Source: Andalucia godoyi
Taxonomy: Eukaryota; Discoba; Jakobea; Jakobida; Andaluciidae
Reading direction: 5' to 3'
DNA: 64,000 nucleotides
NCBI GenBank assembly: GCA_009859145.1
Contig: VRVR01000008.1
Coordinates: 195,494 to 259,493 of the forward strand
The notes beneath the pieces are model-generated. The model was not told the DNA's origin and searched no databases. It saw only the letters and a list, made by a program, of their open reading frames with translations. Numbering within the stretch: the first letter of the stretch is position 1; each line of letters starts with the position of its first letter. Both the position numbers and the translations under genes were made by a program. Shown piece after piece: positions 1-9,615 of the stretch.

Positions 1-1
1 C

Positions 2-968
2 AAGGAGGTGAGCAGCGTTATTGCTGAATTGGAGGCGCATGTTCAGCAAGTGCAGCGCAACCAAGCGAACGCCATCCAAGACTCGGAACGTGCTTTGCAC
101 GATGAGCACGAAAAGCACATGGAAGCTGTACAGCGATTGGAGTTGCTCGAAATGCAATTTGCGGAAAAGGTATGCACATCGTTTTTTTCCCCTTCCTTCA
201 CCATATCGCCTTTGTTTTGCTGGCACAGCTCTCTAACGTAGGGATGATTTCATTTTTTTGAGCATATTTTTGCAGAATGCCATTTGGCTTGCCAAAGACG
301 AGGAGATTGAAGAGCTGAAAATGTATGTTGCCTCTCTTCCTATGCAGCCGTCGATGGAATTGAAAGAGAAGGACGCACAGCTGTCTGTATTTCACGAGGA
401 GCTTTCCCGCATGGCCTCCGAATTGGACACTGAACGACGAAAATCCCAAACGGTAGAAGATGAACTGGTATTCCAGAAGTCCGAGAACGAGCGACTTCGA
501 TCGGATCTTTGTGTTTTGCATGACCGAGTTGCAGATATTCAGTCTCGGCTCTTGCGGAAGGCCGAGCTGAGTGCAGATGACAAGGAACTGGCTATCCGCG
601 AGCTCCATTCGCGAGTCGTCGGCCTTGAATCGGAGAATGACCTTCTACGGAAAACACTTGCTGCCCATCTTCCGTCGTCGGCCAAACAGTCGGCCAGTGT
701 CGATGTCCTCAAGGAGCGGGAAGCTCTGCTGTCTTCTGTGAACGACGAGCTTGTGGATGCCTTTAAAGTCGTCGAGCAGATCCTTGGAATGGTCAAAAGC
801 GCCCTTGAAAGTCCCGAGTTCTCGGAAGACATCGCCTTTGACAAGGCCAAACGAGGCGCGGCCATCACGGAGAATGCAAAAGCACTCCGAACCCTGTGTG
901 AAAAACTCCAGGCTTTTCTCGCGCAGAGATATGCCAGCCATCTTGAACAGGGCTGCATAGTCTCATAG
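2..968 (+). CDS. Coiled-coil protein, 3' part (5' truncated by window edge)
   Basis: The frame is already open at the window's left edge, so the start lies outside. Two exons are visible: 2-169 and 276-968, separated by a 106-nt phase-0 intron with a GTATGC donor and a TGCAG acceptor; a CTCTAAC sequence about 45 nt before the acceptor could be the branch site. The visible protein (about 285 residues) is almost wholly heptad-rich and charged (Glu, Lys, Arg, Gln), as in long coiled coils. A less charged, helical tail of about 80 residues follows and ends in GCIVS. No catalytic or binding motif is seen. It could be a centrosomal, Golgi or cytoskeletal coiled-coil protein; the family cannot be named from this fragment. 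Reading direction and intron are well supported, function is not. Confidence 0.75.
170..275 (+). other. Spliceosomal intron in the coiled-coil gene
   Basis: It starts GTATGCACAT and ends TTTTTGCAG, is 106 nt long and T-rich, and removing it joins two open frames in phase (GCG GAA AAG / AAT GCC ATT). The upstream frame otherwise stops inside the intron at 239-241. The donor matches the GTATG donors of the CEP290 introns in this window. Confidence 0.75.
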
Positions 969-1174
969 CCGCATTTCGTCAAATTTTTAATTGGTCTTCT
1001 TTATCGTTTTCGAGATCATCGTCCTCTTCACCTCTCATGTATCCGCTCCTTGTCGCAATTCCCATTTCTTGACGTGCGTTGGACATATTCATTGTACTGT
1101 TCCACGTTCTGGAGAAGTTCACACCAAAGCAACGTGACCATGCCGATATTTGGCTTGATCCACATACACATCCC

Positions 1175-1199
1175 AAACGAAACGAAACGAAACGAAACG
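1175..1199. repeat. CGAAA pentanucleotide microsatellite
   Basis: About five tandem copies of a CGAAA unit in the gap downstream of the coiled-coil gene. It is simple sequence with no evident function. Confidence 0.8.
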
Positions 1200-1850
1200 G
1201 AGTTCGGAATTCTTTGTCTATAAGGTGAAAACACTTCACGCCTGCAAGAAACGCCGGGTCAAAAAAAATTTAAATAAATAAATAAAGTAAACGAAGCATT
1301 CGGTGGAATGCGAAACAAAGAAGATTCTGCGAGGAGGCTTTCGTCTGCGGCATGTCGGCATCGCAAACATGCAGGAAGAACCAAAACCAAACAAGAAGAA
1401 AGCAGGGAAAACCCACATTTTAAACGTTTTGAATGTTTTTTGTATGGAGCTTTGTTCAGATTTGTATGTATTTTTGGGAGTCGTTTCTCCGAAGGGCGAG
1501 AACAAGCAACATGCATGAACGTACGCAAACAAGAAGCATACCAAAGGAAAATCCGGTTTTGTTCGCTTAACCAAGTCGTTCACAAGCTAATGCTTGGGGC
1601 ACTATTTAAAGTAGAAACCATAGTCGGTTTACATTTTCATCCTTTGTTCTTCTTCTCCTTATACCACGGGATGCCAGTGTACGTGCACACCCTGCCACGC
1701 TGCACACACCGCTAGGCGAATCCTGTACATATGCAATAAGACATATTGTGGCTTCGTGCTAAGTACCGCTGCCTCTTATTGCGATATGATGAAGCAATCT
1801 AAAGGGCATGTAAACAAAAAACACTGCCACGCGCCATGCCGCATGCGTTT

Positions 1851-1864
1851 GTTACCTTGGCAAC
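1851..1864. promoter_or_regulatory. RFX X-box-like palindrome
   Basis: GTTACCTTGGCAAC is a near-perfect copy of the X-box palindrome (GTTRCC-AT-GGYAAC class) bound by RFX transcription factors, which in opisthokonts control ciliary genes. Only the resemblance is seen. It lies about 610 nt upstream of the NHE start and near no obvious ciliary gene, and I found no second copy upstream of CEP290, CCDC40 or the AK8-like gene. Confidence 0.25.
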
Positions 1865-1990
1865 TCCGTCACACGATGCCCGATTCGTTTCGCCCCCCCC
1901 CACCATTTTGATCATGAAATCCCTATACACACGCCGCCGCGTTGCATTCTCGCACAGCGACGCTCATTTCTTATTTTTATTTTTATTGTC

Positions 1991-2145
1991 CATGCAACGC
2001 AACATCTATCTTGGGAACGTCGCTCATGCCGAGGGGCGTGTTGGGGCCTACCCCCTTCCCAATCATGCTGTGCATGTTGCTGGGTTGCAACATTGATTAT
2101 GGGTGGTCAGCGATGGTTATCCGTGGTTACTGTACAATGTAGGCG
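1991..2145 (+). pseudogene. Fanzor/TnpB-like element relic C (C-terminal end plus right end)
   Basis: The reading CGC-AAC-ATC-TAT-CTT gives RNIYL, the residues that follow the last catalytic Asp in TnpB/Fanzor nucleases (DRD-x-NGARNIYL). The sequence that follows (CGTGTTGGGGCCTACCC-type, then GTACAATGTAGGCG near 2130-2145) aligns with the region downstream of the same peptide in the relics at 17.3 kb and 43.1 kb. The DRD motif itself is gone; upstream is low-complexity T-rich sequence. This is a decayed 3' fragment, not a gene. Confidence 0.5.
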
Positions 2146-2474
2146 TAGTTGTGAAGAGCAGGGCGTTGATGCTGACTGTAAAATAAAAAAAAGCCCCTTT
2201 GCGCCAAATAGTGTTTGCCTTGAAGGGTAATACTTGTTGCTTCGTTTGCTGCTGCTCCTTTCTCCAAACACGTCATTACACACTTTGCGCTTTCACGCTC
2301 AGTGCGATAAATAAAAAAAGACAGGAACGCAGCGGATCGAAGTCTGGCTCTCTGCTAGAGACAGACCGCAGGAAAAAAGAAAGGAAGAATAAAGGCTGCG
2401 AAAAGACTGCGAGAGATAGAGGAAAATAGAGAAACCACAGGCAAGAAGATAGCGCTGAATAAGAAGAGAAAGAG

Positions 2475-4334
2475 ATGCATCTGCAGCCTGCATTCCGTCC
2501 TTTGTTATGTTGTTTGTTGGCAAGTTTGGTAGTTTTGAATGGTGTTTCTCGTGTATGTGCAAATGACGAAGAGTTTGTGGCTGCGATCTGTGCTGAAGAA
2601 GAGCATCTTGAGGCCCGACTAATGCTGATGCTGTTTGGACTTCTTGCGATATCCTTGCTGATTGTCTACTTGCTTATTCGGTTTCATTTCCACTTTCTTC
2701 CAGAGTCGATTGCAATGATTGCCGTAGGTGCGCTTGCTGGACTTTTCGTGAAGCTGTCGAATTCTCACGAGGACATTGGTGCGCTTCGGCTATCTCCAGA
2801 GATATTTTTTATCTTTTTGCTGCCATCCATCATCTTCGAAGCCGGGTATGCGCTGGAAAAGAAGGACTTTTTCGGGAATATCGGGTCCATTGTTGTATAT
2901 GCCGTTTTGGGAACGGTGCTGTCGACCATCGTGATTGCGGTTGGCCTATATGCGTTTGGAACCTTCGGCGCTTCCGCTCCGCTTTCCATGCTGGACTGTT
3001 TGCTCTTTGGAGCCCTCATTTCTGCCGTGGATCCAGTCGCCACACTTGCCATCTTTTCGGCGCTCAATGTGAACCCGACTCTCCATTATCTTGTTTTTGG
3101 AGAATCGGTGGTGAACGATGCGGTGGCAATCGTGCTTTACAAGACGTTCGAGTACTTTGTTGACCACGAATTTTCGGCGCTTTCCATTTTGCTGGGTGTC
3201 TGGCAGTTCATCCTGCTGTTCTTTGGGTCCACCATTCTTGGAATCGCAGTTGGCTTCCTCAGTGCGCTGTTTTTCAAGTACGTTGCGATGAGAGACCACT
3301 TGGTGCTCGCGTTGTCCATGCTGACCGTCCAGGCATACATGGGATATTTGCTCGCGGAGGCAATCTCCCTTTCCGGAATCATGTGTGTGCTGTCGTCGGG
3401 AATTCTCATGTCGTACTATGTGCGACCAAACTTGACTGAAGAGCTGTCTGTGATGTCTGCTCGTGTATTCAAAATGTTCGCGTTCATTTCCGAGTCGTTT
3501 GTTTTCTTGTACCTTGGATTTGCGATCTTCGTTTTTGAACACAAGGTTCACTACGGCCTTATCTTCTGGGGCATCGTATTTTGCTTGCTGGGCCGTGCCG
3601 CAAACATTTATCCGCTTTCGTTGCTTCTTAACAGAGGCCGGACGAACAAAATCTCGGCAAAGAATCAGTTTGTCATGTTCCTTGCTGGCCTTCGTGGCGC
3701 CATCGCATTCGCTCTCGCTATTGGACTCGTGGGGCCGAAATCTCCTGTATCGGATGGCAAAATGATCTTCACAACAACACTGGCCATCGTGATGTTCACG
3801 ATTGTCGTGTTTGGTGGATCCACGCTACCCTTGCTCAAATGGCTCAAGGTTGAGCCCAAGGTGACCATGTCAAAAATGGAAGAGTTTGAAAACGTCACTT
3901 CTGCACAGGAGTACTGGAGTCAGGTCATGCGCAATCGACAGCAGCAGGGGAGAAATTGGCTTGTGCGGCTGGATGAGAAGTATTTGAGACTGTGGTTTTC
4001 GAGATCCGATGCGCTTCCCCCCACTGTTGTCCGCGAACAGACCGAGCTGTCCCGACTGGACTCGTACTGGCATGTGAATGATCCAGAAGATCATGACCAG
4101 GCGAATCTTATCGGCGCATCGGTCGCTACTGCGGATTCCAATCGGGGTGGTAGCATGGCTCCAGGGTCCCCACAACACCACGATGATTCCCCTGTGCACC
4201 GATCGGCCTCGCTGTCCCCAGGTCAGATGGAAGTCGTCCACATCTTGGACGACATGGTTCGCGACCCAATTTATGCATCTAAGCTTGCACAAGCTGTGGA
4301 GCTCTTCAAGAACGTCCATGCCCATGCAAAGTGA
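2475..4334 (+). CDS. Na+/H+ exchanger, NHE8-like (CPA1 / SLC9A family)
   Basis: A 619-residue single-exon protein that would exchange Na+ or K+ for H+ across an endomembrane or the plasma membrane. Residues 1-30 look like a signal peptide, followed by about 11-12 hydrophobic helices. The family core is plain: LLPSIIFEAGYAL near 115-127, AVDPVAT at 184-190 and the GESVVNDA ion-binding motif with the Asn-Asp pair at about 214-215, typical of electroneutral exchangers. A GLRGAIAFALA segment lies near residue 400. A cytosolic tail of about 150 residues, Ser/Pro/His-rich, follows the last helix near 460. Length and motifs fit SLC9A8 best; organellar NHE6/7/9 is the alternative. The start is the first ATG of the frame and begins the signal peptide. 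The 3' end faces TOP3, 201 nt away. Confidence 0.92.
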   Translation: MHLQPAFRPLLCCLLASLVVLNGVSRVCANDEEFVAAICAEEEHLEARLMLMLFGLLAISLLIVYLLIRFHFHFLPESIAMIAVGALAGLFVKLSNSHEDIGALRLSPEIFFIFLLPSIIFEAGYALEKKDFFGNIGSIVVYAVLGTVLSTIVIAVGLYAFGTFGASAPLSMLDCLLFGALISAVDPVATLAIFSALNVNPTLHYLVFGESVVNDAVAIVLYKTFEYFVDHEFSALSILLGVWQFILLFFGSTILGIAVGFLSALFFKYVAMRDHLVLALSMLTVQAYMGYLLAEAISLSGIMCVLSSGILMSYYVRPNLTEELSVMSARVFKMFAFISESFVFLYLGFAIFVFEHKVHYGLIFWGIVFCLLGRAANIYPLSLLLNRGRTNKISAKNQFVMFLAGLRGAIAFALAIGLVGPKSPVSDGKMIFTTTLAIVMFTIVVFGGSTLPLLKWLKVEPKVTMSKMEEFENVTSAQEYWSQVMRNRQQQGRNWLVRLDEKYLRLWFSRSDALPPTVVREQTELSRLDSYWHVNDPEDHDQANLIGASVATADSNRGGSMAPGSPQHHDDSPVHRSASLSPGQMEVVHILDDMVRDPIYASKLAQAVELFKNVHAHAK

Positions 4335-4535
4335 GAGCACAGGCGCCGAGTTTGGAAGCTGATTGTTCGGTTTTCATGTTTTTATCTTTTCTTGTTTGAT
4401 GAGTTTTTGTTTGGTTTGTCCGCTTCAACCTTGATGAAAATATTCTTAGCCGGGTTGTTTTTTTATTTTTTATTCCTCTTTTTCCCGGATTGCTCGTTCC
4501 AAATATTCTACACCACAACAGTGTTGTGGGAGTGA

Positions 4536-6701
4536 TCATCTGCCAAACAACCGATCCGAGACGTCGCGATCGCAGAACAGACAAAACACTTTCTCATGAT
4601 CTGGGAAAAAAGGATGACGTCTGTTCTCATCCAGACAGATGCGCAAACGCCGTGCGCCGCAGCGCGAACAACCCGCTGGCAAAACTTGCAAGACCTTCAC
4701 AGTCTCTGGGAAGAAGAAGGGTTTTCCAGGACAGTTTGTCCCCGGAGCACACGCAGATATATAAAATTGATTCTTCTTGGACAGCCTTGTTTTGTACGGT
4801 CGATTGCAAGTCGCACAGTTACGATGCAATGAGGACGACACAAATGCATCATGGTCAATTGCAAAGTATCGTGCAAGCACGTCATCCAGCACGCCTTCTT
4901 TCTGGAGAGCCGACAAAAAAGCCGCTTTGTACATTCTGACCGCTTCCGCAAGTGCCACGTCCTTCACCAGCCGTCCCTGCGCGACAAGCCGCATATCGCT
5001 CTCCATTTTGGCTCGCAGAAACGGCTTCCACAACGGCGTCAAGTCCATTTCTCGATAAGCCTCCACCAGCGCTTTTCCTAGAGGTGTCGCTGCAAACGTG
5101 GTGCCATTCTTCGTAACATATCCTCGGTTTTGAACTTGTTGAATATGCGACGCAATGGTGGCATCCGTGCCTATTCCGTTTGAATCCATCGTGGAAATCA
5201 AGTCGGCTTCGGACAAGAGCGGAGGAGGTGCGGTGCGCCCTTCCGTCATCAAAAGATTTGTTGGAGTAAACCGCTGCCCCTGCTCGAAAGCAGGCATGAC
5301 TCGATTGCTCCATGATTCATAGATGTACACTTCGAGAAAGTTTCGCTGCTCAATGATCAGTCCGGAGGCAGAGAATGTCTCGGTATCGGCAACGATGCAC
5401 TGCACAACCGTCTCGCTTCCAATGGCATCTTGTGAACAGCATGCTAGGAAATGCCGAGTGACAAGCTCGTAGACTTTGCGTTCATTATCGTTCTCGAAAT
5501 CCGTTGTGAACTTGGTTGGATGAATCGGAGGATGAGCATTGTCGTTTGAGCGGCCTTCCCGTGGACGAATGAACTTTCCACCGTCCACGAGTCCGGAAGC
5601 ATATCCCCCCCATTGGTCCGATTCGAACTGCAACGCAACGAGGGTCTTGATTTCGTCATCGGAAATAGTATCCCGAACAAACAAATCCGTTTCTGTTCTC
5701 GGATATGACAAAATACCCTTCTGATACAGTGCTTCGGCCACGTGCATCGCATCTTCACCAGACATTTGCAATTTTCTCGAAGCAAGCTTTTGAAATTCGA
5801 CGGTGTTCAGCGGCAGTGGTCTCCATTTTCGAGCCTGTTTCTTGTGGACAGACTGAACAACTGTTTCCGGGGCTCTCATGCAGCGATCATACAGGACAAA
5901 ACACGTGAGGCGGTCGAAGAGCCTACCACGGCTCCATGCAAAATGGACCGTGTCCAACTTCATGTCGATAGAGTAAAATGTTTCTGGTCGAAATGTCTCA
6001 ATCTTATGCTGCCGCTCCACCACAAATCCAAGAGTTGGGAACTGACACGGGCCATAGGAATAAATAACGCGCCGTCCGTTTTCCTCTCTTCGCAACCCAG
6101 GGAACTTTTGCTGCAAATGATCCGTCATCCATCTTGTAAACGCAGCTCCGATTCTCAAATCAACTTCCTGTCGAAACGCTACTGCATCGGCTTCATTCTT
6201 ATTCGGTTGTACCAAATTCAGAAACGCTCGATTGATATCCCGGGGTGTGAACGACGAAAATCGTGCGCGGAGAACATGAAACGGCCGACTTCTGCGTTCC
6301 TTTTGGCAAATTCCGATAATCTCAAATCCTATTGCCTCGCCCTCCCTATCACAATCCGTCCAAATGACAAGCGTGTCCATATCTTTGCATTCCTTTTGCA
6401 GAGTGGTGATGATGTCCCGATGGTCTTCCGCAATAGTCTCCACAACAGGCGCAGAAAACGCTTCTACAGATTCGCATCTTCCCCATCCATATTCATCCGG
6501 GAAATCAAGACCGCAAACGTGACCTCTGACAGAAGTAAACCGCATCGTCACTGATCCAAGCTGCGGATGCGTCGACTCGAATTCCATCGTTGCAACGCGA
6601 CCCACGCTGCGATTTGAAACTCGAGCATTTTGCGATAGAATATTTACAATTTCTCGAGCCGCCGATGGCTTCTCGGCAACATTCAGAACAATTCGCCCCA
6701 T
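4536..6701 (-). CDS. TOP3A: DNA topoisomerase III (TOP3A-like, type IA)
   Basis: A 721-residue type IA topoisomerase that passes single strands through a transient 5'-phosphotyrosine break. With a RecQ helicase and RMI1 it dissolves recombination intermediates. The Toprim domain is N-terminal, with the metal-binding DCDREGE at 116-122. The catalytic tyrosine is in SYPRTET (Tyr about 333), and the RIGAAFTRW and SYGPCQFPTLGFVVER motifs near 183-230 are typical of TOP3. The C-terminus has Cys pairs (CATC, CSRC, CLFC) suggesting zinc ribbons. I chose the ATG at 6701 because the protein then begins at the conserved start of the Toprim fold. The same frame stays open to 7097, but that extension is low-complexity with no homology. 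No mitochondrial presequence is obvious from this start. Confidence 0.93.
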   Translation of the reverse strand: MGRIVLNVAEKPSAAREIVNILSQNARVSNRSVGRVATMEFESTHPQLGSVTMRFTSVRGHVCGLDFPDEYGWGRCESVEAFSAPVVETIAEDHRDIITTLQKECKDMDTLVIWTDCDREGEAIGFEIIGICQKERRSRPFHVLRARFSSFTPRDINRAFLNLVQPNKNEADAVAFRQEVDLRIGAAFTRWMTDHLQQKFPGLRREENGRRVIYSYGPCQFPTLGFVVERQHKIETFRPETFYSIDMKLDTVHFAWSRGRLFDRLTCFVLYDRCMRAPETVVQSVHKKQARKWRPLPLNTVEFQKLASRKLQMSGEDAMHVAEALYQKGILSYPRTETDLFVRDTISDDEIKTLVALQFESDQWGGYASGLVDGGKFIRPREGRSNDNAHPPIHPTKFTTDFENDNERKVYELVTRHFLACCSQDAIGSETVVQCIVADTETFSASGLIIEQRNFLEVYIYESWSNRVMPAFEQGQRFTPTNLLMTEGRTAPPPLLSEADLISTMDSNGIGTDATIASHIQQVQNRGYVTKNGTTFAATPLGKALVEAYREMDLTPLWKPFLRAKMESDMRLVAQGRLVKDVALAEAVRMYKAAFLSALQKEGVLDDVLARYFAIDHDAFVSSSLHRNCATCNRPYKTRLSKKNQFYISACAPGTNCPGKPFFFPETVKVLQVLPAGCSRCGARRLRICLDENRRHPFFPDHEKVFCLFCDRDVSDRLFGR

Positions 6702-7129
6702 AATAATATTCTGCACATCGAACAGCCCCAACTCGTTCACTGACCGCGTATTTTTGTAATGGGGGTTTTCCTTTAAATTATATATATATGCATATATATT
6801 CACACAAATAAAAGACAGACACAGACACAGAGACGCAGTAAAAGAGTGCGACTGTGCGCGTGCGACTGTGCGCGTGTGTGTCGGGGGAGAATATTTGGAG
6901 ATTTTCCCGCGAAATGAAGAACGGCAGGTGAACTGACTGTGTTTTTCGGATGGTCGAGAAAAGAAAGACCCTGTGCACAAACTTCGAGCTGCAGCTTCGC
7001 GCTTCCCCCCACCCCCACCCCATCCCCTGGGAAAGCGACGGATCACGTTCCGCTTGCGAAAATTCGCAGACGCCGAGGGATGGCTTTGAAACGACAAGCG
7101 GCCGACATTGAGGATGCATCCTCAGCCGG
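6702..7129. other. 5' region of TOP3, no separate gene seen
   Basis: AT-rich upstream sequence with an alternating TA stretch (about 6777-6800), TG/CA-rich runs (about 6800-6890) and a C-rich patch near 7005-7025. The TOP3 frame continues open here but encodes low-complexity sequence. It probably holds the TOP3 promoter and leader. Confidence 0.45.
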
Positions 7130-7275
7130 TGGCCATGGATAATCTGTGTACAATGCAGGTGATACTCACAGACGGATGTTCTTGGTCTCTCGCGTATAGT
7201 TGGGCACTGTGCATTCCGCAACATTTCTTACCGGACGGCGGGGATCGTGACTGGGACCGGGTGAGAAGTGAGTAG
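7130..7275 (+). pseudogene. Possible Fanzor/TnpB-like relic E
   Basis: At 7243-7272 the plus strand reads GDRDWDRVRSE followed by a stop, close to the RuvC-III peptide DRDWN-x-VRN of the relics at 17.4 and 62.7 kb; the DNA GATCGTGACTGG also resembles theirs. Just upstream, a TGTACAATGCAGGTG-type stretch at about 7147-7161 resembles the conserved right-end block of relic C, but in the wrong order, as if two fragments were juxtaposed. The peptide is short, so chance is not excluded. Confidence 0.3.
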
Positions 7276-7369
7276 TGCTCGCAGCGTTTTTACTGAAACA
7301 CGATGGTGACAAAAGTGGGCTGCATTTGAAAAATCAAAAACGCAAAACCAATCATCACACCAACAACAT

Positions 7370-7405
7370 CAGTGATGATGATGACGACAATAATAATAAT
7401 AATGG
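7370..7405. repeat. GAT/AAT trinucleotide-rich tract
   Basis: Runs of GAT, GAC and AAT triplets downstream of the membrane-protein gene. Simple sequence. The rest of 7276-7481 is the AT-rich 3' flank of that gene and shows nothing else recognisable. Confidence 0.6.
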
Positions 7406-7481
7406 TAGTAATAATCATTCTCATTATCGCAAGAACAAGAACAATGACGATCAGCCGTTTAAAAAAATGATATATATGGAC

Positions 7482-9506
7482 TTAGACTACGGAAATTGCA
7501 GAACTCGACAATGTGATCGACGCGGTGCAAGAACTCGTGCTTGCTCCAAAAAGGAGTTTCGTGTCCGAGGTGAACAGCAACGGGTCAACGTACCGTCGAT
7601 TCAAGAAATAGCGATTGATGAACCGAACCATGCCCAAGGACATGAGAGACCAGAAGAAGAAAAAGAACATCAGCAACAGAAGCAACGATGCATTGTCCAA
7701 TTGGTGTTTTGCAATGCCATAAAACACACCGGATAATACTCCCAGAACAAGCCATCGAACCGCATTATCTTCCGTCGCAGAGAGAGAGAAGCGGATTCCC
7801 AGAAGACATGCGCTGTGATGGGACACCGCAATCCTGTGCATGAAAAACTGATGAACGACAAACGCAAAGAATGCAATGGAGAATGTCCATCCAAAGACGA
7901 CTCCCAGTGTGACGCATATTCCCATTGTGCAGCAAAACGCTAGAAGCGAATAGCACACAATCAAAAAAGACTGCTGCTCCGTCTTGGAATCCATCAATCG
8001 GTGTTCTTTGCCACCAAGGGACACCCGTTCGTGAATTTGATGAACGATCCAATTGAAGAGCGGGCCAACGAGGAACAAGATGTAATCCGAGAAGGACTCT
8101 CGATCTTCCTCGTAATAAGTTGGGAACAAGCGTGTCTTTGAAAAAGGCATTTCCACGCTCTTGTTATGAAGTCGGCGAGAGAGGTCGTCTGGTGCCGAAT
8201 AGAGTGCTGCATACTTGTGCAACTTCTGCGGATCCAGCGCAGGATTCTTCACGACAGGCGGGAGATAAGAATGCGGATCTATACCAAACGAGCAATCCTC
8301 GATACAAAGAACTGCATGTGAGTATCGCAATTTGGGAATCAATCCAAACAGCCGACGAAACAGGCGCTCTAAAACATGCTGCTTCGCAGGAAGGATGTAT
8401 CCAATGGCAAAGTACAGGTCTCGCGGCATGAAGTACGCGTTCAGCAAATCCACGATTTCCTGCAATCGATAGTGCCTCTTTCTGTCCTTCGTTCCGTGAT
8501 ATCGAACACTGATTGCATTTGTCAGTCGCTCCCATTCATAGTCCGTAATTCGGTCCCGAAGGCCGGCGAACGGAACCCTTTGAATTTCCGACTTCCCAGC
8601 AGGAACAGGCCAACAATAGCATGGAAAACTCTGTTGCCCCTCAATGAAAAATTCCATGTAGACACGCGAAATTAAAAGAGACGGTGTATAGCGTGTCTTC
8701 GACCGCACATACGGAGGGAAAAAGTGAGAAGAAAGATGCGAATCCAAAGATTTTAGACGCGAAATCCGGTGAGCCCACAGAGACACTGCCCACAGAGGAA
8801 TGTTCGAGAACCCAATCAAGATACCAACCGCATAAGCCTGAAATGCCAGCGGAAGCACGGTGACGCTCACAGAAACAAGAACCAGACACGCAACGACACG
8901 CAATCGTATTCGCAAATGTTGAGAAACAATTATTTGCATGTCTGAAAACCACTGCGAAGAAAACGTTTGGTCTTCCTCTCGTCCCAAAACTGTTGACAGC
9001 AACGGATACAACTCGGTGGTTCGAAGTCGAAAAGACGAGTCAAAGAAGGCGACAAAGGAACAGAAGGATTGGTGCGCATTTCGAAGAAGAGAATCTCGAA
9101 CGGAACCAGAAGAGACGCCTTGGTGTGGTTGTTCCTGCAATAGCTGAATATCAGCATCATCATAATCCGCAGATCGGTATCGAGAATGCAACCATAAATA
9201 AATGCAAAGCAGCAAGTATAGAGTCAGTGAAATAGACACAAATCCAGCAAACACATATTCCCACTGAACGTTGTGCAGCGAACCAAGGTAGATGAATAAG
9301 TCAACCGTGTCTTCGTTTGAGCCCATTTCTGTCTGCGTTCGGACGCTTTTCTCTGTGTTGTTGTTGTTGCTGCTGGTGTTGTTGTGATTCCTTTGGTTAT
9401 TCGTGCATGACGAGAGAATGTTGGGAGAAGAAATCTCAAAATGAGAAGCACTGCTGGCATGCTTTGGCTGCGGAGAGGTCGGATCCGGAGCATTGCTGAC
9501 ATGCAT
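7482..9506 (-). CDS. Multispanning membrane protein of unknown family
   Basis: I do not recognise this protein (674 residues from the first ATG). After an Asn/Ser/Thr-rich low-complexity N-terminus it has a hydrophobic segment near residues 75-105, two more near 195-240, then a soluble central domain of about 250 residues with tryptophans and short basic motifs. C-terminal hydrophobic segments near 500-545 and 570-625 give roughly seven or eight membrane spans in all. The frame is open to 9533 but the codon there is not ATG. An alternative start is the ATG at 9326 (MGSNEDTV), which would drop the low-complexity tail. No transporter signature or catalytic motif is visible. It lies tail-to-head with TOP3 and head-to-tail with the next coiled-coil gene; the context does not suggest a role. 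Confidence 0.75.
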   Translation of the reverse strand: MHVSNAPDPTSPQPKHASSASHFEISSPNILSSCTNNQRNHNNTSSNNNNTEKSVRTQTEMGSNEDTVDLFIYLGSLHNVQWEYVFAGFVSISLTLYLLLCIYLWLHSRYRSADYDDADIQLLQEQPHQGVSSGSVRDSLLRNAHQSFCSFVAFFDSSFRLRTTELYPLLSTVLGREEDQTFSSQWFSDMQIIVSQHLRIRLRVVACLVLVSVSVTVLPLAFQAYAVGILIGFSNIPLWAVSLWAHRISRLKSLDSHLSSHFFPPYVRSKTRYTPSLLISRVYMEFFIEGQQSFPCYCWPVPAGKSEIQRVPFAGLRDRITDYEWERLTNAISVRYHGTKDRKRHYRLQEIVDLLNAYFMPRDLYFAIGYILPAKQHVLERLFRRLFGLIPKLRYSHAVLCIEDCSFGIDPHSYLPPVVKNPALDPQKLHKYAALYSAPDDLSRRLHNKSVEMPFSKTRLFPTYYEEDRESFSDYILFLVGPLFNWIVHQIHERVSLGGKEHRLMDSKTEQQSFLIVCYSLLAFCCTMGICVTLGVVFGWTFSIAFFAFVVHQFFMHRIAVSHHSACLLGIRFSLSATEDNAVRWLVLGVLSGVFYGIAKHQLDNASLLLLLMFFFFFWSLMSLGMVRFINRYFLNRRYVDPLLFTSDTKLLFGASTSSCTASITLSSSAISVV

Positions 9507-9615
9507 CCGTAGTCTGTACAACAAAACGCACAAAACGTACAGTGCATGGGAATATCTAGCAAGGATGGGACATATTTATTTATTTTATTTATTTTTTTAA
9601 TCATTCATTCATCCA

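Larger units (their letters stand above)
969..1990. other. Gap without a recognisable gene
   Basis: About 1 kb between the coiled-coil gene and a transposon relic. It holds AT-rich and simple sequence, a CGAAA pentanucleotide repeat (1175-1199), a short poly-C run near 1893 and one RFX-like palindrome (1851-1864). Open frames up to 135 codons occur but have no recognisable domain and overlap each other on both strands. No tRNA or snRNA signature was found by eye. Confidence 0.5.

Noticed and set aside
2946-3551. 201-codon open frame antisense to the NHE gene
   Set aside because: Mirror frame of a well-supported exchanger; no domain and highly charged repetitive composition.
6778-7224. 148-codon minus-strand frame upstream of TOP3
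   Set aside because: Low-complexity Ser/Cys/Val-rich sequence from TG/CA repeats; overlaps the TOP3 leader.
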